Assembly: GCA_022828595.1 (NCBI GenBank)
Contig: JAKGHH010000004.1
Coordinates: 51,820,922-51,884,921 of the forward strand
DNA: 64,000 nt
Reading direction: 5' to 3'
Source of the DNA: Nelumbo lutea
Lineage: Eukaryota > Streptophyta > Magnoliopsida > Proteales > Nelumbonaceae
The notes beneath the pieces are model-generated. The model did no database searches. It saw only the letters and a list, made by a program, of their open reading frames with translations, and had not been told where the DNA came from. Position numbers and translations under genes: made by a program. This document shows, in pieces, positions 11,356 to 22,100 of the stretch. Each line of letters begins with the position of its first letter. Within the stretch, counting starts at the first letter, position 1.

Positions 11356-12916
11356 GTTGGAAGCTTCATCCTCACCTTGTACCGAATAGACTCAAAAACA
11401 AGAAGAAAAATGTTAACATGGCAGTCACTAGTGACTTACCTAGCCCTCCTACTACAGCTACTTTGGAGTCTGTTGCAGCTGTTGCGGTAAGGGCCGAACT
11501 TGAGAGATATGGGCAATTACTAAATCAGCGAGATACAGTCAGCCCTAATTCATTATCAAGTAGACAGTTAGGTATAGGTGGTTCTGGTGGTGGACATTAT
11601 ACTTCCTTTGCTCATACAGGAGGTATTTCACATGCCACTACAAACTATGTTTCTACTACAGGTAAGGAGGGACCTCCTTGGATTATAGATTCTGGAGCCT
11701 CAAAGCATATGACCCATAGTTCCACTATTTTCTCTTCTTACCAACTCTGCTCTTGCAGAGACAGTTTCCACAACTGATGGATCCCATGTTCCCATTGCTG
11801 GGAAGGGGTCTGTCAAGATTACTGATTTCATTTCCCTACCCTTTGTCCTTCATGTACCCAGATTGAGTACTAACTTATTATTTGTTAGTAGTCTAATTAA
11901 GAACTTAAATTGCTCAGTGATTTTTTCTCCTAGCCATTGTGTTTTGTAGGATCTGGTTTCAAAGAGGATGATTGGGAGTGGTCGTAAGGTGAATGGAATC
12001 TACCTTCTAGATGCACTTCCTCATCATCAAAGTCATCATGTTAGCAGGGATTTTGAGTCAAAGTCTGTGGGTCAGATTATGCTTTGGCATAATCGTTTAG
12101 GACATTTGTCTTTTCCTTCTTTGCATTTCTTGTTTCCAAAGTTATTTAAGTCTATTAATTTGTCTAGCTTAGAGTGTGAAAGTTGTCAACTTGGAAAACA
12201 TTGTAGACATTCGTTTAAAGCTAGTAATAAAAGGTGTTCATCTGCTTTTGATGTTATTCATACTGATGTGTGGGGACCATACCATGTTCCTTCTATGGGT
12301 GGCTAACGATATTTTCTTTTATTTGTGGATGATTTTTCTCGGTATTCTTGGATTTACTTGATGAGATCCCGTGATGAGGTACCATCCTTGGTTCACAGTT
12401 TGATTAGATGGTGCTAACACAGTTTGGGGTAGGAGTGAAGGTGTTCAAATCAGACAATGCCAAGGAATATTTTGAGAAGAACCTTGCTTCATATCTATTA
12501 GAGTATGGAATAATTCATCAGAGCAGTTATGCTTACAGTCCACAGCAAAATGGTGTAACAGAAAGGAATAACAGACACATTGTTGAGATTGCGAGGAGAA
12601 TGATGATCACATCTACTGTAACAATTCATTTTTGGGGTGACAAAGTTCTCATAGCAATCTTTCTGATGATCACATCTACTATGCCTCTTTTTTTCCTGAG
12701 GGGGAGATGCTCCACATCTCTCTCAAGGTTTTTGGTTGTGTTTGCTTTGCTCATGTTCTTGGTCCTCAATGCTCGAAGCTTGATCCGAAGGCAAATAAGT
12801 GTGTTTTCCTTGGGTATGCAGAAAATCATAAAGGATACCATTGCTATGATCCAATCTTTGGGAGTCGGTATGTTACTATGGATGTCACCTTTTTTTATTC
12901 CACACCTTTCTTCTAG
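11356..12916 (+). pseudogene. copia 2 protease and integrase
   Basis: The frame at 11418-11777 carries an intact aspartic protease motif WIIDSGASKHMT. The integrase zinc module is at 12080-12200 (WHNRLGHLSF, CESCQLGKHC). The catalytic core follows with HTDVWGP, KSDNAKEYF and QQNGVTERN, so all three acidic residues are present in separate frames. A stop at about 12304 and shifts near 12400 and 12650 break it. A short duplication of GATGATCACATCTACT (12602 and 12664) marks one damaged spot. Confidence 0.85.
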
Positions 12917-13000
12917 AAGGGTTCTTCTCAGGGGGAGTGTTTTGGGGAAGGAAGTGAGCGGTCTATTCCTCTTCCGGTTCCAATCCCTGAGTCTACTCCT

Positions 13001-14284
13001 GTGTCTGACTCTCTTGTGTCTAATCCTCCTATGTCACCTACTTTACCACCTCCCTTGTGTCCTGTTTCTCAATGTTTCTCACGACAGCGCCTTCGACTTC
13101 ACAGGGAGGTTGATTCCACAGCAAAAAGACCCACATCACTACATATCGGTTCCTTGGAGACTCCAGATTCGGCTGACACAGACTCAGGTATTCCTCTTGA
13201 TCCCTCTAATGTTTCAGTTCCTATTGATTCCACTAACCCCATTATAAATGACATGGACCTTCCAATTGCACTCAGAAAAGGGAAGATAAAGTGTATTGCC
13301 CATTGTATCTCATCATATCTCTCCTACAGTGCACTTTCTCCTTATTATCGTGCCTTGCTGTCTTCCCTCGACTCTATGTCTATACCCAAAGGTGTCAGTG
13401 AGGCTCTCTCCAAACCTGAGTGGAAGACAGCTATGCAAGAAGAAATTGTAGCTTTAATTAAGAATCAGACATGGGATATTGTAGATCTACTAGAGAGCAA
13501 GGAGATTGTTGGATGTAGATGGGTTTATACAGTTAAATACAAGGCAGATGGAAGCATAGAAAAGTATAAGGCTAGACTGGTTGCAAAAGGGTACACTCAA
13601 ACCTATGGCATTGATTACTTAAAGACTTTGGAACCAGTTGCAAAAAAGACTTCTGTCCAGATCTTTCTATCTTGCTGCTACATACTCTTGGCCTCTTTTC
13701 CAACTAAATGTAAAAAATGTCTTTCTTTATGGGGATCTACAAGAAGAAGTGTATATGGATCTTCCTGTTGGTTTCTAAGTGATGTTGAAAAGGGGAAGGT
13801 ATACAGATTGAAGAAGTCTCTTTATGGTTTAAAACAATCTCCCAGAGCATTGTTTGACAGGTTTAGGAAGGCCTTGATTGCTTTTGGCTATACTCAGACT
13901 CAATCAGGCCATACTTTGTTTGTGAAGCGAAGGGGGTCCCTAGTGTCAGTTTTGATAGTTTATGTAGATGACATTGTAGTTACAGGAAATGACCTGAGTG
14001 AGATTGACAGTTTGAAGAAGAATCTGCACAAAGAATTTGAAATTAAGGATCTTGGGGAGCTAAGGTATTTCTTGGGCATTGAAGTTCCAAGATCAAAGCA
14101 TGGAATTTTTATTTCTCAGAGAAAGTATGTTCTAGACCTTTTACAAGAAACAAGGAAATTTGGAACAAAGGCAGTCAATACTCCTATTGATCAAAATCAC
14201 AGAATTAATGCATTAGAAGGTGAGCTAATGAAAGACATTGGGAGATATCAGGACTTGTGGGGCGGCTACTATATTTATGTATGA
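13001..14284 (+). pseudogene. copia 2 reverse transcriptase
   Basis: A 427-codon open frame with [37 protein letters not shown], the YVDD catalytic box at 13961-13972, and FLGIEV plus FISQRKYVLDLLQ. About 50 codons (around 13640-13790) are read in the wrong frame between two compensating indels; in the other frame this stretch resembles the normal segment up to EEVYMDLPVGF, but with Asn in place of the conserved Asp before VKN. The open frame therefore looks intact while the protein is not. Confidence 0.85.
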
Positions 14285-14850
14285 CAAGACCAGACATCTC
14301 TTATGCAGTGAGTGTGGTGAGTCAATACATGCATGCCCCACGAGTCCATCATTGGGAGGTTGTTGATAGGATTCTTGCTTATCTGAAGGGACACCCAAGC
14401 AGAGGCATACTATTTGCTGACCATGGACAGTTGTAGCTAGAGGCTTACACAGATGCTGATTGGGCAGGATGCCTTGATGACAGGAGATCTACATTAAGAG
14501 TTTGCACTCTTGTTGGGGGCAAACAGTTGTGGCAAGGTCAAGTGCATAAGTTGAATACAGGGCCATGGCAAATGAAGTTTCAGAGCTTCTCTGGATCCAC
14601 TCCTTGTTATGAGAAATTGGTATTGAGGTAGAAGAACCTATGATGTTGTATTGTGATAATCAGGCAACAATTAACATTGACCACAACCCAATTCGGCATG
14701 ACAAGACAAAGCACATTGAAATGGACAAACATTTCATAAGAGAAAGGGTGATTTCAAGGGAAGTTTGTCTCCTACATTGCTTTTGATTTGCAGCTTGTTG
14801 ATGTTCTTACAAAAGGTGTTGCAAGAAACAAGGTGGAGCAAGATCCACGC
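14285..14850 (+). pseudogene. copia 2 RNase H
   Basis: Fragments of the RT connection and RNase H follow: TRPDISYAVSVVS, AYTDADWAG and a region ending in LVDVLTKGV. Several stops and shifts are present. It ends before the polypurine tract at 14884-14892. Confidence 0.8.
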
Positions 14851-14883
14851 AAGTTGGGAATGTGTGACATTTATTCCCAACTT

Positions 14884-14892
14884 GAGGGGGAG
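14884..14892 (+). other. copia 2 polypurine tract
   Basis: GAGGGGGAG directly upstream of the 3' LTR. Confidence 0.88.
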
Positions 14893-15241
14893 TGTTGAGT
14901 TTGGGCAGATTTTAAGTTATTGGGCCCAGCTTTGATTTATTTTATTTAAGTTATTAAGTTAGGAAGTTATTGGGCCTTAGGCCGATTAGTTTATGTTATA
15001 TTTAAGTTGTGACTGTTCAGCTACTTAGAGTAGCCGCCCTACTAAGGGTATTTTTGTAATGTTTCATTCTTTTACTTTAAGTATATAAATCAAGAGGGGT
15101 TGGCAGCCAGATCTATTCAATTCTGGCGACATCACACTCTCTTTTCTTCTTCTCTCTCTTTCTCTCTTGCTGAAACCTTTCAGTTTCTACTACTTTTCTT
15201 CACAAAGCATACATCAGAATTAGTTATCAGCAATTTCTACT
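14893..15241 (+). repeat. copia 2, 3' LTR
   Basis: Partner of 9458-9805, differing at a small number of positions. The last base is uncertain by one because it overlaps the target duplication. Confidence 0.92.
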
Positions 15242-15245
15242 AACC

Positions 15246-15447
15246 ATTTCCAGAGGAAGCAAGAACTACCTCCATGATTTTAGGATCTAATTGCCAAAAG
15301 AAGAAAAGTGATGGAAGTAAATCTTTTAGTTTCAATGAACAGGAAAATGAAGGTAATAACAATAAAAGGATAGTGAAGAGAACAAAACAAGGAAAAAATG
15401 TTAAAGTAGGAGGGAAGATGGAGCAGGGTGAAGGAAAGCTTGAGTGA
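15246..15447 (+). pseudogene. Right part of the reading frame split by copia 2
   Basis: The frame continues in phase from 9457 once copia 2 and one target duplication are ignored, giving 87 sense codons in total. This part is rich in Lys, Asn, Glu and Gly (for example KRIVKRTKQGKNVKVGGK), like a basic nuclear or nucleolar protein tail. It ends TGA TAA. The same frame then stays open for another 60 or so codons to about 15750 if the Tourist-like MITE at 15511-15639 is skipped. It could be the last exon of a disrupted plus-strand gene or a pseudogene. No family recognised. Confidence 0.35.
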
Positions 15448-15510
15448 TAACAGAAAGGAAAGGAAAGAAATATAAGAGCAAAGTGGCAGATCAGTGACAA
15501 CAGACCCTTA

Positions 15511-15639
15511 GGCTATGTTTGGTTTGAAGGAAAAGGTGGGGAAAGGAAAGGAAAGGCAAGGAAACCTTTACCAACCTTCTATAGGTTTTGATATCTTTCC
15601 CTTCCTTTCCCTACCTTTTCCTTGAAACCAAACATAGCC
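15511..15639. mobile_element. Tourist-like (PIF/Harbinger) foldback MITE
   Basis: A 129-bp element starting GGCTATGTTTGGTTTGAAGG and ending with the near-perfect inverse ...CCAAACATAGCC, flanked by the trinucleotide TTA on both sides (15508-15510, 15640-15642). The TTA target and the GGC...GCC ends are typical of PIF/Harbinger MITEs. The arms pair over some 45-50 bp, so almost the whole element folds into one hairpin. Confidence 0.85.
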
Positions 15640-15642
15640 TTA

Positions 15643-16132
15643 ACTTCAACAGAATTAGGAGAAGATTTAGATGGTCATAATCAGAAACGGTTGGGATCTG
15701 CCTTCTTAGTTGTCTTTCACTTCCACTTACCAAAACATAGCACATAAATACAGGTATGAATGTCTTATCCACTATATTTTATGAATAACAAAACAGATTT
15801 ATTAATGAAGCTGAAAAGAGTACAAGATATCAGTCATACCCAGAGATTAAGATGACCATGAACCAAAAAGGAAAAAATATATATACAGAAGGAACAAATG
15901 GAAACCAAATTTCAGATTTCTAATACCAAACCATCAAAATTTAGTTTTCTAAGATTCTTTCCAATACTTGTAATTTATTCTCCTAAATTCTAATAAACAA
16001 AATATTTATGAAGTTTCTTATAATAAATACCAAATCTGTTAAAATGTATCAAGCTACCAGGATATAATAGCTCTCAGGGCACCTATGCCTAGCCCAGAGA
16101 CTAGAATAAGAAGTGAACATGGTGATGCAAAC
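15643..16132. other. Region downstream of the last recognised NOC2 exon
   Basis: On the minus strand this would be intron 8 or the 3' end of the NOC2 gene. Reading on from exon 8 without splicing gives a stop (TGA) at about 16047-16049. I found no further exon that resembles a NOC2 C-terminus. Confidence 0.45.
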
Positions 16133-19100
16133 CTCAAGAAAGGATGCTGCAGCTGGATCATTTGGTGAAAATGAAATGATCACACGCTTTGCATTTGTAA
16201 ACTCAATATTGGACTCGATCTGCAAAAATCAAAGGAGCCACTCTTAAGGAGAATCATAAATTAATAAAATAAATTAGACAAGCCACTCGGAACACATAAA
16301 AAACCCGAAAATTCCAGCTGGCTCGTATAGTAAAGTCAGTGGCTGTAGACCCACTGGCCAGGGATCAAGTCCCACCTTTACTCCCCAAGTTTGCATAATA
16401 AAAAGAAAACATAAAGATACCTGACGAATGAGCTGTCTCATTTCCCGGCGAAACCTCTCAGCTTTGGTAGTCTTACAAAAGCTTCGTAACCGGACAGTTG
16501 GAATAAATGCCAACTCAAAGAAAGCAACAGAATAGCTCCATTGAGCCAAATGTTCAGCAATCTCTTCAACCACAGAGAAAACACATGCCTCCTGAAATGG
16601 ACGTGTCTTTAATGTTGGCTTGCTTACCTGCAACAAATTTTCCCCATATTCAATTAGCCTAGTTTAAATGCTATGATGGCTTACAGCACAAGCCCACACA
16701 AAATATACCTTCAACAAGGTACGCAAATCTACAGCTTTGCCAACACCCCCTGTTGGTGGTCTATTCAGTTCTTTCATTTCCAGCATATCCAAAAGCAGCA
16801 TGGAAACAGGGATAAAAGTACCCATAGAAGCTGCAATTCGATTAAGCATTCTAACGCACTTCAACCTCAGAGGGAAATAACGTGCACTTGGAAGCAAACG
16901 GGCCACCCCAGAAATTATTTGTGTCAGTGGGTATGCAAGTGGACGAAAGTCTGCCTCAGAACTGTAGGCACAGACAGCCCCAGTCCAGAGCTCAAGGCAA
17001 TTCATGAACTTCCATTCATAAACTTTCAAAATTGATTCCTACAATACACAAACATGAAACTAGGAAATCATAATTGCCACTATACACAAAACACATGCAC
17101 AAACACAAAAGTGGAAAGCATATAAAAGTTCATCCATTGGAATACGGGAACTTATTATAGATCCTAACTTCTAAAATATAGAGTGCTATTTTGATGAAAT
17201 AAAATCAGGAAAATTTTGATATCTAATTACCTACTGTGCCATTACTTCAGGAGTAGAAGCTCAATAGATAAGAAAAGTTAAATCTGAAATAAAGGATAAA
17301 TTGACAATAACAAAGAAAAACTACAAAGGGATGTGAGACATAATTAATTGAAGAGATGAAAGAAAAACAGCATTGATTTCATGAGAATGTGATAAATCGT
17401 AACTACATTATAGCTAGTCTCAGTTATCCAGGGCCTTGGGAGGGTGGATTGGATAAGGACCTATCTCTGGCATTTTTACCAAAAAGTGGTCATACTCAGA
17501 CACAAACCTGCGTTCTCAAGTTTACTAGTCTTATTTTTACCATTGCTCCAAGAATGACTTCTCTCAAGATGATAAACCTAGTAATAAAAACAGTAAACCA
17601 CAAAGGACTAAACTGCATCAGCATAGGAGAGCAACCTAGTTATGGGAAATTACCTTCTTCTTAATCGTATATGCCTCTCGTAAAATCATTGCCAACTGCC
17701 GAATGAAAACAAAGGCATGCTGATACGCAGTTTGTAGGTCCACCCCGTAAAGTTCAATGACACAATTCCCAAGAAACCGAATATGCTGCAATGTCGTTGC
17801 ATTTACAAACCGGCAATTTAAAACATAGGCCTTGTATATTCCTTTGAAGTATTCATCTAAGCAATCTGAATCTAACCGAATGCATAAATCTCTTATAAAT
17901 AGAAAGGAAACAACAGGAAGGGCCCCTCCACCTGTACCCCAGAAGTGAAGAGTAACCTGCAAAAATAAAGTCCTAAGCCATTTAAAAGCAACTACTTGAA
18001 AAAGAAAAGGAAAAAAGAATCCAATTTAAGGCCTGTCTTGCAATTTGAGCTATTAACTTAAGCATTAATTTTACTGTTCATAAAAAAAGCAACATTTTGA
18101 GACATTTGGGAGGGTTAATGACCCAATGCATCCTGACAACATCTGTCCTGTAAAATGGTGCACACGTTAATTGATCAGGAATGACAACCAATGGCCACAG
18201 TGAGGAGTTCTCTGGGGCTTGATAAATCCTGGGCCTTCAAGCATAGAAAATGTCATTAGATACTGTAATGGCTGCATCAAAACCATATTCTCATGCCCAA
18301 AAGGCATTGGAAACTTCACAGGAGCAGAATTCCTAGCAATCCAACAAGGAATAAGATTGAGTAGGCTACTAAACATCACAAGCTTAATCGTGGAAGGAGA
18401 TCCAAAGATTGTAGTGGAATGGATGAAAAATAACATGGGAATGTGGCACTACAGAAACACATTGAAGGAGATCAGAGCAATTGAAGGTGGATAAAGACTA
18501 GTTATGTAAAAAGGGTCTGTACGGTCACCCTTTGGGAATATCTACTACTACTACTACTACTATAACAACATACTGTCTTTTTCTTCTTTTCCTATAACAA
18601 AAATAAGAGTTCAGCCCCTATATTTTTTGAATTTTCTTTTACTTCTTTTTTTCTTCTCATGAATATGTTGACTTTCTATACTTTAACATGAACTCTATAC
18701 TTTTCTTATGAAAATTATGAATAATTATTAAGGAAATATGGCTATGGTACAATAAGGGGTGATCAGATTTGAGTGTGAAATGCAGGAAATCTTTTTCTAG
18801 TAAGGAAATAGTAAGGTCAAAAGAGGAGGAGATGGAGGAGGAGAAGAACTTCGTTGAGGCAAGTCAATGGAGAAAGTATCTCAAGGTGGAGGCGAAGAAC
18901 TTTCTGTTGGAAGAACTAAGAATCAGAGGGCAGTTTAGCTTGAAAATCAGGGAAGCTAGGCTGGCCACGGTGATGTTGGTAAAACTGAATGTGGTAGAGT
19001 GGCTTACAGATTTTGTAGCTGCAGCGAGTACAAAAGGAAAGGATAGGTGCTGGAAAGAATTCCTAACAGAGATGAGAAAGAGGTACGTGGTGGAATGCAG

Positions 19101-22100
19101 GAAAAAATTATAAAAAAAAAAAAAAAAAATCATAACTCTCTCAGAGCATTTTAATAGTACCAGGAAGCAAATGTTCTGATTCCCGGAAGGAAGAAAGAGC
19201 CAAGGGTGGACTGAAATAGTCAAGGCTCTGAGAGAATTTATGTCTAGAATGAAAATGAAAAAGGAAAAAGGCTTGGAAAAGAAGAAAAGAGAGGATCTCT
19301 CGAAGACAGAAGTGGACCTGGAACCCCCCCAACCAATTGGCCCCTACCGTGATGCAAGATGGAAACAGAGCGGCAATTTTGTTATCACAAGATAAAGAAG
19401 AGTGGTCCAGTAAACTGGTTGTTGAAGTTGATAAATCAGGGAGAAGCTAGGAGGAGGTTGCTGTATTGGTGACAACAAAATAGTTGAGGATGAAGACCAC
19501 ATATGTACTAACGCCTTTTGATGGGTGCAAATCTCTGCTTGATCCTCTGGATAACAAGCCAGAAGTTAAGGCTGTATGTCTGCAAGATAAGTTGGGCTCG
19601 GTGAATATATTCAGGTGGCCTCCTTCATCAAACTCGAAGGAGTTCTCAGTAATGGATGGAGTAAAAGTGCATGTGGTTGGTCCACCCTTCCATCATTGGA
19701 AGGCTGAAGTAGCAGAAGCCATCATGGCACCGTGTGGAGCAAGGCTGGCTGGTGTCTTCTGGGGAGACCTCAGGTCTGTAGCAATCCTACTGAATGGGGT
19801 CAAGCCTGAGGAGATTCCCAGGAAAGTGAACCTGAGAATCGAAGGTGCTTTCATGGCGGTTTGGTTGACTTCCTCCATTGAAGCTGAAATGTGGAGGGAT
19901 GCTCGAAGGGAGGAAGATGGTAAGGTTGAAGAAGAAACCTTACGTGGAAACAAGGGGTTGGCAAACCTGCAAGGAAGAGAAAATTACACAGAAAAGGCCA
20001 AACAAGCTTTTGGGAATTCAAAAGCCTTGCCGAAGTTGGAAAGTCACAGACATAAGGCTTTAGCTGGGTTTCTGACAGACCATTTGCACAAGCTGTCATA
20101 GATGGCATTAAAACTAGTTCCTAAAACACACTTGTTTGACTGGGAAAAGGTTATAAGGGGGCTGCAAATTCTTTTGAATTGGTCAAAAACAAGTGGGAAG
20201 CTGAAACGTTGGGTCATTTAAAATTACTTAGGGCCCAACCTCTATCCAATCCGGGCCAGGTAAAAGTGAGTGGGCCTTCTCAAATAGGTGGGCCCGGGCC
20301 AACTAATAGAAGATGGGACAAAACATTTAGTGGGCCGAACACTATTGGCTCATCTAATGTGGGACAAAGGGAGCTAAATGCAAAAATAACTAATGGGCCG
20401 AATGTTACCAGCCCATCGAAGGGACCCAAGGGCTTCTTAAAAGATCATGTGACCAGGCAGATGGCGTCGATAGATGGTAAACACCATCTATCATCTTCTT
20501 CATTGAGCTCAACAGGCCGTAAGTCACGAAGAGCGACCTCAGCCATTGCTGGAACCTCTTTACAATGGGTTGTGTCAGAGAGAGCCACCAGGAGATCACC
20601 GGAAAAACGCAAGCCGAGGTGCATCAGGCGGAGTGAATCAAAGGACAATTCCAGCGATACTGATTCCGACGATACAGTCTATTTAGGGAGCATGGACCTG
20701 AATAGTTCGAGCAATGTCTTTGATGAAGAGAGCTTGGGTACGGAGGTGCTGTTTCAAGGGAACAAGCAAGAAGATGACTCACAAATAGGTGAGGAAGATG
20801 GCGTGAGCTTTCTGGTTCGGCCGGCAAAGGATGTGGTTCAAGTATGGCCCGCATTCGCAAGGGAGGTCAATCCAATAGTACAGGAAGAACAGGATATGAG
20901 GTCGGCAGGGAAAAATTCTAACACTTCAAACTGTAATGGGATACCAGAAGAAGGGCAGCACAGGAAGAATAGTTCTACTGTTAAAGTAGACAGGGTATTG
21001 AATCCAACTGTAGACTCCCTGAGGCAAGCTCAATCACAGGGAACAGTTTTAGGCCTACTTCCTTATGCGAGTCCCCCTCCCTTGTTTGCTGATCCTTCGG
21101 TCCCCAACAACAAAGGTATGGTCGTCCATTCTGTTTTGGTTACTTATGTGTCTTCTGTGCTTGAAACAGATATTCCTACATCCCAAGCAGAAGTTCCAGT
21201 TAGGGGGAAGAGAAGAGGGAATAACAACTTTGAGAGTGAACTGAGAGAGGAAGAAAGGACACCTAGAGAGAGACAGGAGGAGGAATTAGAGAGAATTTGG
21301 GAAATGATCTGCGCTTTGTTGGAGGTATATAAGGAGAAGGAGGAGGAATTAGATCAAAGGGAGAGAGCAGCAAATTCTCAAGAGAAGGAATACTACAGAA
21401 GCTCCAACTTGGGGGGGAGAGGTGGCTCAAGCTAATGCATTATCTAGGAAGAATGAGGGGAATAATAAAAGGAAAATGAAAAAGAAGATCAGAAGTGGAA
21501 AGGTTAATCTCAGATATTGAGGGTGATATTGAATTCAGTGGGAGAGGGGAGAGAAGAAAGAACTCTACTGTAAGGTGGAGTCTCTTGGGAAGGGTGTCTA
21601 AAAGGAGTGTTCAATGAAGATCATCAACTGGAATGTGAGAGGATTGGGAAGTGAAAGAAAGAGAAGGGCAATTAAAGACTTACTAAGAAGAGAGAACCCG
21701 GATATAGTGTTGATACAAGAAACCAAATTGGCAGAATTGGATAGAAGGTGGGTCAAAAGTGTGTGGAAATCAAGAGGAGTTTGTTGGACTTCGGCTCCTT
21801 CTTGGGGAGCCTCTGGAGGTTTAGTAAAATTATGGAGAGAAGATGTTGTAGAATAATGGAGGAGCTAATAGGGAGATATTTTGTGTCCTTAAAGGTGAGG
21901 AATGTGGGGGGTGGCTTTACCTGGGTTCTAACCAGTGTCTATGGGCCCAATACATATAGAGAAAGGAATGAGATGTGGGAAGAATTGTATGGAATTCGAG
22001 GTTTTTATGGGAGGACCCTTGGTGTCTTGGGGGGGATTTCAATGTAATTAGGTTTTATAATGAATCAAACAACCCCCAAAGAACAGTCACAACCAGTATG

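Larger units (their letters stand above)
9458..15241 (+). mobile_element. Ty1/copia LTR retrotransposon, complete but decayed (copia 2)
   Basis: A 5.8-kb element on the plus strand with two closely similar LTRs of about 348 bp beginning TGTTGAG. The imperfect target duplication is AAACC (9453-9457) versus TAACC (15241-15245). A degenerate primer binding site follows the 5' LTR, and a GAGGGGGAG polypurine tract precedes the 3' LTR. Domain order gag, protease, integrase, RT, RNase H is copia type. Gag is interrupted by a TIR element (11032-11355), and pol has several stops and frameshifts. It belongs to the same broad LTR family as the relic ending at 43264, since both LTRs share GGGCCTTAGGCC and CTAAGGG blocks. 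Confidence 0.94.

Noticed and set aside
16312..16411. A genuine tRNA gene
   Set aside because: Promoter-box-like words are present, but no acceptor stem or anticodon arm can be folded.
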